64,000 bases of DNA from an uncultured Nostoc sp. (GTDB lineage: Bacteria > Cyanobacteriota > Cyanobacteriia > Cyanobacteriales > Nostocaceae), in assembly GCF_937863485.1 (NCBI RefSeq), contig NZ_CALMFY010000005.1:1-64000 (forward strand), in the 5' to 3' direction. How positions within the stretch are numbered: position 1 is the first letter of the stretch; the number at the start of each line of letters is the position of its first letter. The position numbers were made by a program, and so were the translations under genes. Of the stretch, positions 10,001 to 20,017 are shown piece after piece. The notes beneath the pieces are model-generated. The model was not told the DNA's origin, made no database searches, and saw nothing but the letters and a program-made list of their open reading frames with translations.

Positions 10001-12141
10001 GCATCTAGAAGAGATAGAGATTCGGCATAATGGACTAAAGCCTGGTGGATATCTCGATAAAGTCGCGCATTTTCTATTGCTAAGGCAGCACGATGGGTAA
10101 TATCTGTTGCTAAAGTTAAATCAGAGCGATCGTAGCGACGGTCTGATTGAGCGATGATAAAGCTGATGCAGCCCAGGACTCGCCCTTGTGCGATTAACGG
10201 CACAATCATCACAGACTTCATCCCCAATTGCCGAACAAGTTCTAAGTGTTCCTGATTCTGAGTAGTTGCGACTAATAGCGAGTCAGATACCTCTGAGATT
10301 AATTCGCTTTGCCCGGTTTGCAGTACTCTAGTAATTGCACTTGCAACCTGATAATTTGTCACATACTCTTGAAGTTTACGCGCCAACTCCGCTTTAGATG
10401 GGTCTGCATGAGCAATAGGTAGGCGGCGAATCGAACCATCTTCATTTAAAATGTCGACGCTACACCAATCAGCTAGCTGGGGAACTGAAATTTTGGCGAT
10501 CTGTTGTAATGTTTGTTCATAATCTAGCGAAGTAGAGAGTACACTACTAATTTGGGCGATATAGCGGAGTGTTTCCTCAGCCTGCTTGCGCTCTGTAGTA
10601 TCGAGAATAAAAAAAGCTCCTCGATCTACAGTCCCTTCAAAATGGCTACCACCCGCCAAAATCGGGAAGCGTGAGCCGTCTTTACGGATATATTCTTTTT
10701 CATAGGGTGTGCAAAAGGGGCTGTCTTGAAATTGAGTCAGTGCTTCCTTATCAAGTGGCACGTACTCTGTAGGAGTCAAGTCTTGCCAGCGAAGTGTTCC
10801 GGCAAGTAATTCTTCACGAGTATAACCCACCATATTCAGCAAGGCATCGTTCGCGTCTGTAATCCTACCGTCTCTATTCCAGAAGCCAATACCAATCATG
10901 TTTGACTCAACCACACTGCGAAACTTCGCTTCGCTTTCCCGCAGTGCTTGCTCAGTTTGTTTGAGTTGAGTAATATCAATTGAACTAATGCCTACTCCTA
11001 ATAACTGCCCATCCGGCAAACAGACTGGATAGTAGCTGATAAGAGCATAACGATACACCCCAGGCGGATAAGTTTCACCGCTCATTTCCTGGTTAAGCAA
11101 GGATTGCCTAGTTCTCATCACTTGCTCAAAAACAGGCTCAATTTGCGCTGCCCATTCCGGTAGTACTTCCCTAAAGGTACGACCAATATGTTGACTTTGC
11201 GGTACACCGTTAATCGCGGCTAGCGCTTCATTAGCATGAACATAGCGAAGTTCAGTATCCAGAAAAGCCAGCGCCACTGGTGAACTAGTAACCCAAGCAT
11301 TAAGCAACGCCAGAGATTCATCTTTTTGCTGAATAGCTTGCTGAAGTTCCTGATGCAACCTGGCGGTTTCTAGTTCTGCCTGCTTACGCCCAGTAATATT
11401 CACACCTACACAGGTAATACCCTGAATCCTATTGTCTGTATCCCTTAGCGGTTCAACCAGCAAATCATAGTAGCAGTCTTCTCCACCAATCGTCAGATAA
11501 ACCTCTTTACGGGTTGCAACACCAGTCTCTAGTACCTTCAGCTTAATAGCCCTCAATTTCTCTGCTACTAAAGCTGGAAATAATTCATCATCAGACTTTC
11601 CTAAGATTTCTTCAGCAGTGTTTAAACCTTGAGGATTATGAATCCACTGATATCGCAAATCGCGATCCTGCTGAAAGACCACGATATCTGAACTGCTTAA
11701 CGCTAATCGAAATCGCTCCTCACTAACTTTCAGCTTTTGGAGATTTCCATCAGCCCATTTTTTAGCAGTCTTTAATACCTCACATAAGATGCTAAAGAGT
11801 AATCCTTGTAATCCAAACAACCCAATTCGCACAAAATTGGATAAGTCCAAACTCAATTCATAAACTGGAGGGAGAAAGAAGTAATCGCTCAGTAACACAG
11901 ACAAGGAAGTTGCTAACAGCCCTGACTTTAAACCACCATACCAAGCACTCACCATTACAGCGCTAAAAAACAGCAAGAAAGGAGTTCCACTCATGCTGAA
12001 CCAGAGGTCTAGTATCAACATTGGCACTAATGTAAATGCAACAATTAATACAACAATGCCATAACGCAGTAACTGAGAATAATGAATATGGGGCATGAAA
12101 ATGTCTTGGATAAACCAATACTTATTGCAGCGGCTGTACAT
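7039..12141 (-). CDS. Very large multi-PAS/GAF hybrid histidine kinase with DUF4118-like membrane N-terminus and C-terminal receiver
   Basis: N-term TM segments; repeated PAS (ERKQAE..., [17 protein letters not shown]); GAF domains; H-box [40 protein letters not shown]. Confidence 0.92.
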   Translation of the reverse strand: [1700 protein letters not shown]

Positions 12142-12273
12142 ACCCTAAGCTAGTTTGTATATTTTAGTAACTTATCCACAGATAGATTTTTATTTAGTTT
12201 TAATAACCTCTTTTGTTAGAAGCTAATTCCTCAAGAATATAGTATTAAAAGTAAAAATTTATCGTTAATTATA

Positions 12274-12363
12274 TATAGCAATCCTGTTTGATTTGTAAAA
12301 ATTCAAAGCCATAGAATCCCTGACTTCTCAAATAAGTCAGAGATGCTGTTTAGGATTGCTATA
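12274..12363. repeat. MITE-like element with 12-bp perfect terminal inverted repeats TATAGCAATCCT/AGGATTGCTATA
   Basis: Direct reading of inverted ends; same ends seen at ~58818 and ~59055. Confidence 0.7.
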
Positions 12364-12467
12364 AGTAAGTGGGCGTGAATAATTAAATTGGAGTCGCTGA
12401 CTACGCTCCAATTTAATTAATTTTACATTGCGTAATATAGTTTGATTTATTTTTGCCCACTTACTTA
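12362..12467. repeat. Second palindromic element: TAAGTAAGTGGGC ... GCCCACTTACTTA with inner stem AATTAAATTGGAG/CTCCAATTTAATT
   Basis: 13-bp perfect outer inverted repeat and 13-bp inner inverted repeat; 3' end coincides with bioF stop codon. Confidence 0.7.
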
Positions 12468-13640
12468 GAACCTCACAAGTGAAGAGATATCCTTCAGCAC
12501 TGCTACCAATTTGTCAATATGTGCTGCTTCATGAGTTGCCATTAAAGATATTCTGATCCGACTTGTGGGCACTGTGGGAGGACGAATTGCTGGAGCAAAA
12601 ATGCCAGCATCTCTTAGCTGTTTTCCAGCTTTGAGAGCATCTGTCGCACTGGGCAATTGAAAACATAATATAGGTGATTCTGAAGGCAGTAATTTTAAAT
12701 TAGGTAATTGTTGCAGCAAATTTTTCAAGTAATGTACATTTTGCCACAATTGGGCACGGCGTTGCGGTTCTTGTTGCACTATCTTGATTGCTGCTAAGGC
12801 CGCAGCTGTATCAGCAGGTGAAAGCCCAGTGGTATAAATCCAAGTGGGTGCGCGGTTTTGCAAGAAGTCAATTAGGGCGCTACTTCCTGCCACATACCCG
12901 CCTAAACTACCCAAAGCTTTACTCAAAGTTCCAACTTGAATTAATTGCTTTCCTGTACACCCAAAATGTTCCACACACCCTGCACCAGTTTTTCCTAGTA
13001 CCCCAGTGGCATGAGCTTCATCAACTAGCAGCATACAGCTAAACTCATCAGCGAGATCCAACAATGCTGGCAACGGGCATAAATCGCCATCCATGCTGAA
13101 GACAGTATCAGTAAGAATCAAACAACGTCGGTAGTTTTGTCGCTGTTGACTCAACTGAGTTTTTAATACTGCGATATCACAGTGCGGATATTCCAAAACT
13201 ACTGCACCGCTGAGAATCGCCCCATTTTTCAGACTGGAATGATTGTACTGGTCAGATAAAATTAAATCACGCTTGCCAACAAGGGCAGTAATTGTACCCA
13301 AATTGGCTAGATACCCGGAACTAAATACCAAGGCATCTTCTGTTTGTTTGGTAAATGCGATCGCCTCCTCTAAATCCCTGTGCAATTCTCGATGTCCACT
13401 GAGTAATCTAGAACCAGTACTACCAGTGCCAAATTCTGCGATCGCAGCAGTTGCGGCTGCCATCAACCGCTGATCTCCCGCCAGCCCCAAATAGTCATTA
13501 CTGGCAAAATTAATTACCTCTTGCCCAGCTAAAACCACCGTTGCACCCGGACGACCGTGGATTGTTTGTACTGAACGATACCAGTCTGCCCGATGAATTG
13601 TTGCTAAGGAATGTTCTAGCCAGGCATAAGGGTCAGTGGG
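12465..13640 (-). CDS. bioF: 8-amino-7-oxononanoate synthase (BioF, class II PLP aminotransferase family)
   Basis: [62 protein letters not shown]; start set at [10 protein letters not shown] (ORF extends to 13676). Confidence 0.85.
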   Translation of the reverse strand, partial: PTDPYAWLEHSLATIHRADWYRSVQTIHGRPGATVVLAGQEVINFASNDYLGLAGDQRLMAAATAAIAEFGTGSTGSRLLSGHRELHRDLEEAIAFTKQTEDALVFSSGYLANLGTITALVGKRDLILSDQYNHSSLKNGAILSGAVVLEYPHCDIAVLKTQLSQQRQNYRRCLILTDTVFSMDGDLCPLPALLDLADEFSCMLLVDEAHATGVLGKTGAGCVEHFGCTGKQLIQVGTLSKALGSLGGYVAGSSALIDFLQNRAPTWIYTTGLSPADTAAALAAIKIVQQEPQRRAQLWQNVHYLKNLLQQLPNLKLLPSESPILCFQLPSATDALKAGKQLRDAGIFAPAIRPPTVPTSRIRISLMATHEAAHIDKLVAVLKDISSLVRF

Positions 13641-13697
13641 CATAGGGGGAGTAAAGAGGCAGGGGAAGAATAACAAAAGACAAAGGACAAATGACTA

Positions 13698-14330
13698 TTA
13701 AACTTGTTCGCTACTGAGATGAGCGATGGCTTGTTTAATCCAATCTTCGACATAGGCGTCTTTGGGTAAGCCGATATCTTCACTCACCACATGCAGGGCG
13801 TGACTGACCTCATGGGCAGTATATCCCAAGGCGAAGAGGGTCATTTGCACCTCTTCAAGAATTCCGGGTGCTGGCCCACCTGTGGCGACGAAGAACCCGG
13901 CTGACTTGCGCCATTCGACTAATTTGCTTTTCAGTTCCAAACAGATGCGTTCGGCGATTTTCTTACCGACACCTGGGGCCTGAATTAAGATTTGTGTATT
14001 GCCAGCGATAATTGCTTGGACTAAATCTGGTAGTTCTAGAGTGTCCAAGAGTGCGATCGCTAAGGCTGCACCAATACCGGTGACAGTCAGCAAGTGGCGA
14101 AATAAATCGCGTTCGGATGGCGAAGCAAAGCCATATAGGAAGGGCACTTCTTCACGAATTTGGAAATGGGTAAAAATTTGCGTCACCCCTCCCGACTCAG
14201 GTAACTGGTTTGCTAGCCGTTGAGGAACTTGCAAATCATACCCCAAGCCATTCACTTCCAGAGTCAGGATTACGCGATTAGCGCCAATTGTTTGGATACC
14301 AGCAACTATACCTTTTAGATAACTAATCAT
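13698..14330 (-). CDS. ruvA: Holliday junction DNA helicase subunit RuvA
   Basis: [75 protein letters not shown]. Confidence 0.92.
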   Translation of the reverse strand: MISYLKGIVAGIQTIGANRVILTLEVNGLGYDLQVPQRLANQLPESGGVTQIFTHFQIREEVPFLYGFASPSERDLFRHLLTVTGIGAALAIALLDTLELPDLVQAIIAGNTQILIQAPGVGKKIAERICLELKSKLVEWRKSAGFFVATGGPAPGILEEVQMTLFALGYTAHEVSHALHVVSEDIGLPKDAYVEDWIKQAIAHLSSEQV

Positions 14331-15118
14331 TACAAGAGACCAAAATATTTTAATCCTTCGATAATTCCACCTGCACAGAAACATGAAGCCAGGTAGCGGT
14401 AGTCAGCGGGATACTCATTGTGCCATTGGAGTAACTCTTTTCGGGCATTCCCCACAATGATTCCCCGTTCGTTGCCTACAGCAAATAAAGCAATATCATT
14501 ACCTGAATCACCACAGACAACTGTTTGTTCTGCTGCAAATTTCCACTTTTGGCGTAAAAACTGCATTGCCTGACCTTTATCGCTGCTATGGGGTACAATG
14601 TCAAGGTCTATTCCGCTACTGTAGATTAACTTTACATTTAATTTATTTTTCTGCAACTCTGCCTCAAGTTGTGGTATCACACTTGCAGATGCCTCTTGTT
14701 GTAAGAAAAAACTCACTTTGAAGGGACGCTGTTCTGAATCTGGTTGGATAACTAACTCAGGATATTTTCTAGTAATAGATAATACTGTTTCCCGTTCCCA
14801 TCCCGGAGAGAGGATTTCTGACCAACCTGAGTCTGGTGTATCAGTACCATCAAAGTAAATCTCAGTACCCACAGAAAGAACGAGGGCATCCGGTTGCAAA
14901 AGATTTTTTTGAGCTTGGAGTTCTTTGTAAAGCACAGGCGATCGCCCAGTAGCATAAACGATTTTCGTACCGTATTCTTGGCGATGTCTCTTCAGCAGTT
15001 GATTTAATTCTGGTAAGGCGCTGTCATCGCCCACGGTGCGATACACGAGGGTATCATCCAAGTCTGTTACAAAAAGAAATTTAACCATAGCTACCTCTTT
15101 TCTCAGCTTTACCATCAA
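14330..15118 (-). CDS. Sucrose-phosphate phosphatase-like HAD hydrolase
   Basis: [57 protein letters not shown]; probable start at MVKFLF (~15088). Confidence 0.85.
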   Translation of the reverse strand: MMVKLRKEVAMVKFLFVTDLDDTLVYRTVGDDSALPELNQLLKRHRQEYGTKIVYATGRSPVLYKELQAQKNLLQPDALVLSVGTEIYFDGTDTPDSGWSEILSPGWERETVLSITRKYPELVIQPDSEQRPFKVSFFLQQEASASVIPQLEAELQKNKLNVKLIYSSGIDLDIVPHSSDKGQAMQFLRQKWKFAAEQTVVCGDSGNDIALFAVGNERGIIVGNARKELLQWHNEYPADYRYLASCFCAGGIIEGLKYFGLL

Positions 15119-15339
15119 AAAGTTTATGTCCTTTTTGCACTTATCTCATTTAAAGAAAATAGGTGTTGCATAATGGCGGGATGAAAATAATTTTGCGTGA
15201 TTTTAAAATCCTTCTCAGGCTCCACCTGGGAACGAGTCAAGCCTCATCAAGCTAGGTTTTTAGGACTTGTGTGTACACCGCAGCCTAAAAAAAGAGAGGT
15301 CAGCCCCTTCCCTACGGGACGCTGCGCGAACGGGGAAGT

Positions 15340-15370
15340 CAAAAGTCAAAAGTTAAAAGTCAAAAGTAAC
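15340..15370. repeat. Short heptanucleotide repeat tract (GTCAAAA)n-type STRR
   Basis: gtcaaaagtcaaaagttaaaagtcaaaagt; similar tracts at 26157 and ~31090 (reverse complement). Confidence 0.8.
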
Positions 15371-15609
15371 AACCCCATAAATAAATTTAGGGGCTTGTAA
15401 CAAGGAGCGGAGGCGGAGTGTCTCCGCCTCCGCGCCGTATTTCTTGCGTTGCACGTCTCGAAATACATTTTTTATTTTTCCATAAATAAATTTAGGGGCT
15501 TGTACCTTTTTGTTTCTGGTCAAAGTGTATTGCATACATAGACCCGTAGCGGCTACTCTGCGAGAACGCTAAGAGCGAACCCGCAGGGTACGAAAAGCGC
15601 TATAGTACA

Positions 15610-15855
15610 GTTTTGCGTAAAAGCATAGCGTTTTTAATGCAGGGGAACGCATTAACATTGCATTGGGATGCATTGGCATTGTAAGGGAACGCATTAACAT
15701 TGTATTGGGATGCATTGGCATTGTAAGGGCACGCATTAACATTGTATTGGGATGCATTGGCATTGTAAGGGCACGCATTAATAATGCAGCCAACGCATTG
15801 GCATTGTAAGGAGACGCATTAACAATGCAGCCAACGCATTGGCATTGTAAGGTAT
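15610..15855. repeat. Tandem 42-bp repeat built of two related 21-bp half-units (GCATTaaCATTG / GCATTggCATTG)
   Basis: gcattaacattgtattgggatgcattggcattgtaagggcac iterated several times, degenerating at the right end. Confidence 0.9.
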
Positions 15856-15969
15856 TGCCTTTTATTAATTCGCTAGGAATTAATGAAATGCTGTACTTAA
15901 TGCTATTCGTCTAAAGTTTTATTCCTTAAAGAAGAATAAATCCTCTCAAAACTAGGTGAGCAAATTTTT

Positions 15970-17076
15970 TTGGCTGTGTTAGTCTTAATACTGGTAATGA
16001 ATCTGCTTTTGTTGCCACGCTACTATATTGGTGGAATCATTACATTATTAATGCTTGGATACAATATTATCGTCGTTGGAACATCAGCAGGTGGGGTTGA
16101 GGCGCTGACTTATCTAGTCAAGCAATTGCCGCCCGATCTGAATGCTGCTGTGCTTATAGTTCTTCATGTATCAAGTCATGGCAAAAGTGTTCTGCCAGAT
16201 ATATTAAGTCGCGCTGGCAACTTGCCAGTGTCTCACGCTCAGGACGGGGAAGCTATTGTTCATGGTCGGATTTATGTCGCTTTGCCTGACCACCACTTAC
16301 TGGTAGAACCGGGATATTTGCGTTTGACGCGGGGAGCAACAGAAAACCGTTGTCGTCCCGCTATTGATCCATTATTTCGCAGTGCAGCGCGAACTTATGG
16401 GCAGCGAGTGATTGCTGTGCTATTAACAGGAATGCTTGACGATGGCACGGCGGGACTAATGGCTGTAAAAATACGCGGCGGTGTGGCAATTGTCCAAAAT
16501 CCCGACGATGCTATGTATTCAGAGATGCCACGTAATGCGATCGAGAACCTAGACAATATTGACCATATCCTGCCACTTTCAGATATTCCTTCTATTTTGG
16601 TAGCTTTAGTTAACAGGCCAATGGAAGTAGAACCAGAAAACCCGGTATCTAACAAGATGGAGTTTGAAACTCAAATAGCACAATTGAATTTGGAAGCAGT
16701 AGAAAACCAAGGCGACCGACCCGGTAAACCATCAACCTTTGGCTGTCCTGACTGCGGCGGTGTCCTCTGGGAACTCGAAGAGGGAAATTTCTTGGGCTTC
16801 CGATGCCGCACGGGTCATGCTTATTCAGCAAAAAGTTTGCTAGCCACGCAGTCTGATGCCTTGGATGATGCACTATGGATCGCTTTTAGGGCATTGGAAG
16901 AGAAAGCTGCTTTATCACATCGCATGGCTTTAAGGATGGAGGCTCGTAACCTATCATCGGCAGCAAAAAGATTGAAAGAGGAGGCGCACAATGCTCTTGA
17001 GCGCTCCGCCATTATTCGAGAAGTGCTCTTAAAGGACAATGCAAACACAGGTGTTGATCGACCAACTAGGGGCTAG
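15970..17076 (+). CDS. CheB-type protein-glutamate methylesterase without receiver domain
   Basis: IIVVGTSAGGVEALTYLVKQLP, VLHVSSHGKSVLPDILSRAG, AVLLTGMLDDGTAGL; C-term CPDCGG...FRCRTGHAYS. Real start possibly MLGYNIIVVG. Confidence 0.85.
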   Translation: MAVLVLILVMNLLLLPRYYIGGIITLLMLGYNIIVVGTSAGGVEALTYLVKQLPPDLNAAVLIVLHVSSHGKSVLPDILSRAGNLPVSHAQDGEAIVHGRIYVALPDHHLLVEPGYLRLTRGATENRCRPAIDPLFRSAARTYGQRVIAVLLTGMLDDGTAGLMAVKIRGGVAIVQNPDDAMYSEMPRNAIENLDNIDHILPLSDIPSILVALVNRPMEVEPENPVSNKMEFETQIAQLNLEAVENQGDRPGKPSTFGCPDCGGVLWELEEGNFLGFRCRTGHAYSAKSLLATQSDALDDALWIAFRALEEKAALSHRMALRMEARNLSSAAKRLKEEAHNALERSAIIREVLLKDNANTGVDRPTRG

Positions 17077-17157
17077 GGGTTTGAAAATAGATAGCCCCTC
17101 TTAAATTCATTGCATACTCCTTTGGAGAACCCGGAGGGTACGAAATGTTCGCGCTTT

Positions 17158-17214
17158 AGTCTGGTAGAGTTGCAACCTCCAAACCGCAAGCGAATTGCAA
17201 TTCTACCAGACGCA
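17158..17214. other. Long hairpin (possible terminator or structured RNA)
   Basis: GTCTGGTAGAgTTGCAA ... TTGCAAtTCTACCAGAC, 17-position stem with one G/T (wobble) position. Confidence 0.6.
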
Positions 17215-17342
17215 CTCGCGTTCGTTCCACTTCTCTACCAGACCAAGGCATAACTTGCTTATTTGCAGGAGTACGTTGCACTCGCAATTAAATATCACAA
17301 GCAATTTGCCGGACATGATATGACACCAGCAGGCTCTAACTT

Positions 17343-17570
17343 CTACTCATCGCTCAAAGTTTCAATCAACAAATCCACCTGCTGCTGTCGCTGCTGCAAA
17401 AAACTTTCGCACTGACGCAAATACTCCACAGCACTTGCAAATTGCTCAAACACCGCTTCCAATTCCAACTCACCTGATTCAATCCGAGCGATGATTCCCT
17501 CTATTTCAATAACCTTCGCCTCATAATTCCAACCTTCCTCAGAACTAGAAGCACCCTTACGTTTAACCAT
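17343..17570 (-). CDS. xseB: Exodeoxyribonuclease VII small subunit
   Basis: [46 protein letters not shown]; directly after xseA. Confidence 0.85.
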   Translation of the reverse strand: MVKRKGASSSEEGWNYEAKVIEIEGIIARIESGELELEAVFEQFASAVEYLRQCESFLQQRQQQVDLLIETLSDE

Positions 17571-18872
17571 TCAACTCTCTGTGTCCTCTGCGCCTCTGCG
17601 CTTCGTTAATTCCATAACTTTCACTTTAACCCCACCTTGCCCCAACTGAATCAACAAATCTTCTCCCACAGCTAAGTTTGCCGCAGAACGCGCGATCGCC
17701 CCATCTTCCCGCCTCACCACCGCATAACCACGCTGTAACACCGCTTTCGGGTCAAGACTGACCAACTTTTGCCGCAACAACTCTAGATGCTGCGTTGCTT
17801 GCTGCGATCGCCCCGTCACAATTTGCACCAATTGCTGACGTTTCCAAGCTAGCTTACGCGCCTCTTGCTCTACTTGTCGATCTAACCGCAAACGTCGCAA
17901 ACGGTTTCGCAATACTTGCAATTTATTCTCAGCATTTTCTCTAAAGTCATGCACCGCCTCATGTAAAGCGACAACTCGCTGCCGATGCTCAGTATACAAC
18001 TCTGAAAGTGCTGGTACAACTCTTTCCGCCGCCGCAGTGGGTGTATGCACACAGACATCTGCGACTAAATCTGCTAAAGATTCATCGCGTTGATGACCGA
18101 TACCAGTAATTACGGGTATAGAACAACTAGCAAGCGATCGCACCACTCGTTCATCATTAAAACAAGCCAATTCCTCAACCGCGCCACCACCCCGCGATAA
18201 AATTAGCACTTCGGCACGACCATCATTTTCCACCCGCTCAATTGCTTTGACGATAGATTCCGGCGCTTGCTCACCCTGTACTGTAGCTGGGGAAAATAAA
18301 ACCTGTAAACCTGGATACCTTTGCTTGAGGGTTTTTTGAATATCGCCCCAAGCAGCAGCAGTGGGTGAAGTGACGACAGCGATCGTTTGGGGGTGGATTG
18401 GGAGCGATCGCTTTCTTTGCGCGTCGAACAACCCCTCAGCCAGCAAGCGATTTTTTAGTTGTTGAAAGCGTAACGCCTGTAAACCAACACCAGCAGGTAG
18501 AGTCTGCCAAACTGATAACTGATACTCTCCCCGTTGCGGATACAGGCGAATACTGCCCAAAATGATTATCTGCTCACCGGGAACTGGTATCTGGGCGAGT
18601 TTTGGCAATTGGCTATTCCATACCACACACTTAATTCCGGCGGTGCGATCGGTATCTTGCAGCGTGAAAAATAAACCACTGCGATGATGGTTAGCACTGG
18701 AAACTTCGCCAGTTACCCAAACTTGTCGTAATTGTTCATCTTGCTCTAACAGCAAGCGGATATAGTCAGTTAATCCAGATACTGAAAGCGCTGTATCGAG
18801 AATCAGAGAGTCGGGAAGGTCGAAAGTCATCAAAGATGCCTGAAAGCATTTGTGCTGGAGCGATTTTAGCAT
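17571..18872 (-). CDS. xseA: Exodeoxyribonuclease VII large subunit
   Basis: LSVSGLTDYIRLLLEQDEQLRQVWVTGEVS, VTSPTAAAWGDI, ILSRGGGAVEELACFNDERV, VITGIGHQRDESLADLVADVCVHTPTAAAE. Confidence 0.93.
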   Translation of the reverse strand: MLKSLQHKCFQASLMTFDLPDSLILDTALSVSGLTDYIRLLLEQDEQLRQVWVTGEVSSANHHRSGLFFTLQDTDRTAGIKCVVWNSQLPKLAQIPVPGEQIIILGSIRLYPQRGEYQLSVWQTLPAGVGLQALRFQQLKNRLLAEGLFDAQRKRSLPIHPQTIAVVTSPTAAAWGDIQKTLKQRYPGLQVLFSPATVQGEQAPESIVKAIERVENDGRAEVLILSRGGGAVEELACFNDERVVRSLASCSIPVITGIGHQRDESLADLVADVCVHTPTAAAERVVPALSELYTEHRQRVVALHEAVHDFRENAENKLQVLRNRLRRLRLDRQVEQEARKLAWKRQQLVQIVTGRSQQATQHLELLRQKLVSLDPKAVLQRGYAVVRREDGAIARSAANLAVGEDLLIQLGQGGVKVKVMELTKRRGAEDTES

Positions 18873-18890
18873 TTTAATGAAAACAGAAGT

Positions 18891-19169
18891 TTATGCTAGT
18901 AAACGCTTTAATCTTTTGTAGACATCATCATTGCGCTTACCAACTAAAATCACTTCTAGTAAATCTTGATCAAGAAAATACCTGTAAACAATTCGATATT
19001 CACCACTATCAACTCGATATAAACCCTGATAACCAGATAGCTGCTCACTATCAGCGGGTAAAGGCTCAACATTCAAAGCCAAAACCTTTTTTGCAATCTG
19101 TGCTGCTATTTTAGGCTGCAAACCGTTCAGAAAATCAAGAACAGTTGCTAGACCATCAAGCTTCGCCAT
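18891..19169 (-). CDS. RelE/ParE-family toxin
   Basis: GLYRVDSGEYRIVYRYFLDQDLLEVILVGKRNDDVYKRLKRLL; overlaps upstream Phd/YefM antitoxin. Confidence 0.85.
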   Translation of the reverse strand: MAKLDGLATVLDFLNGLQPKIAAQIAKKVLALNVEPLPADSEQLSGYQGLYRVDSGEYRIVYRYFLDQDLLEVILVGKRNDDVYKRLKRLLA

Positions 19170-19449
19170 TAGCTAAATGCTCTAATGCAGATGTAAAAGT
19201 TTCTGTACCAATCATTTTGGACTGATTCAGAGCAACTTCAGCTGCTTGACCGAAAACCATATCCTCTAATTCTTCCAGCCGATTAATTAATTTTTGGTAG
19301 CTTTCGGCTGAAATAATCACATGACTAGGCCGTGATTGCTTAGTTAGTAGAACTGGCTCAGTAGCAGCCTTATCAAAAACCTCACCGTGTTTGTTACGAG
19401 CATCTGTAAGAGTATAGGTCTGCATAGCAATTTTGACTATTTTAGACAT
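19156..19449 (-). CDS. Phd/YefM-family antitoxin
   Basis: YTLTDARNKHGEVFDKAATEPVLLTKQSRPSHVIISAESYQKLI. Confidence 0.85.
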   Translation of the reverse strand: MSKIVKIAMQTYTLTDARNKHGEVFDKAATEPVLLTKQSRPSHVIISAESYQKLINRLEELEDMVFGQAAEVALNQSKMIGTETFTSALEHLANGEA

Positions 19450-19559
19450 TTTGACTATATTTTAGCAGATAAATTTTCTCATCTGAATTCTGGTTCAAGA
19501 TAATACAGTGTTCATTATTGAATGTTAGATTTTCCAGTGCGTTTTAAAGCAATAGGTGA

Positions 19560-20012
19560 TTAATCCTTTTGAGACTGGAGTAACTGGCTAGGACGTGCCA
19601 TCTTCACAGCAAGATAAAGATCCGGATAGTGAACAAATATATAGTGTTCATACTTGTACCAATGCATTTCACCCTTTTCTTTGTTACAAACCTGGCAAAT
19701 AACCCATAAATTCTTGAATTCCATTGATAACCAAGGATACTGTGACCGAGGTAGCTTGTGATCTATTGTCTTACCACCTTTGTCAGAGTAGTGAGATGCA
19801 CAAATTGGACAATACCAGTCTGAATTTTCTCTCACCCAATCTTTACTCTCTTGAGTTGTACCACACTCATAATCACCATTAATATAGCGCCAGTAATCGA
19901 ATTCTCTATAATTTTCAAAATCTTGATAAGTTAATCTGTGATATCGCTTGTTACCAATTTTGTCCGCAAGCTCAAATAATTCTTTAAGTTCTTTACCTTC
20001 AAGATTAACCAT
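19560..20012 (-). CDS. HNH endonuclease domain protein
   Basis: CPICASHYSDKGGKTIDHKLPRSQYPWLSMEFKNLWVICQVCNKEKG (zinc-coordinated HNH). Confidence 0.85.
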   Translation of the reverse strand: MVNLEGKELKELFELADKIGNKRYHRLTYQDFENYREFDYWRYINGDYECGTTQESKDWVRENSDWYCPICASHYSDKGGKTIDHKLPRSQYPWLSMEFKNLWVICQVCNKEKGEMHWYKYEHYIFVHYPDLYLAVKMARPSQLLQSQKD

Positions 20013-20017
20013 ATTTT

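Noticed and set aside
15569-15793. 74-aa Met-rich ORF (MLMRALTMPMHPNT repeats)
   Set aside because: Direct translation of the 42-bp tandem repeat; no start context or conservation argument.
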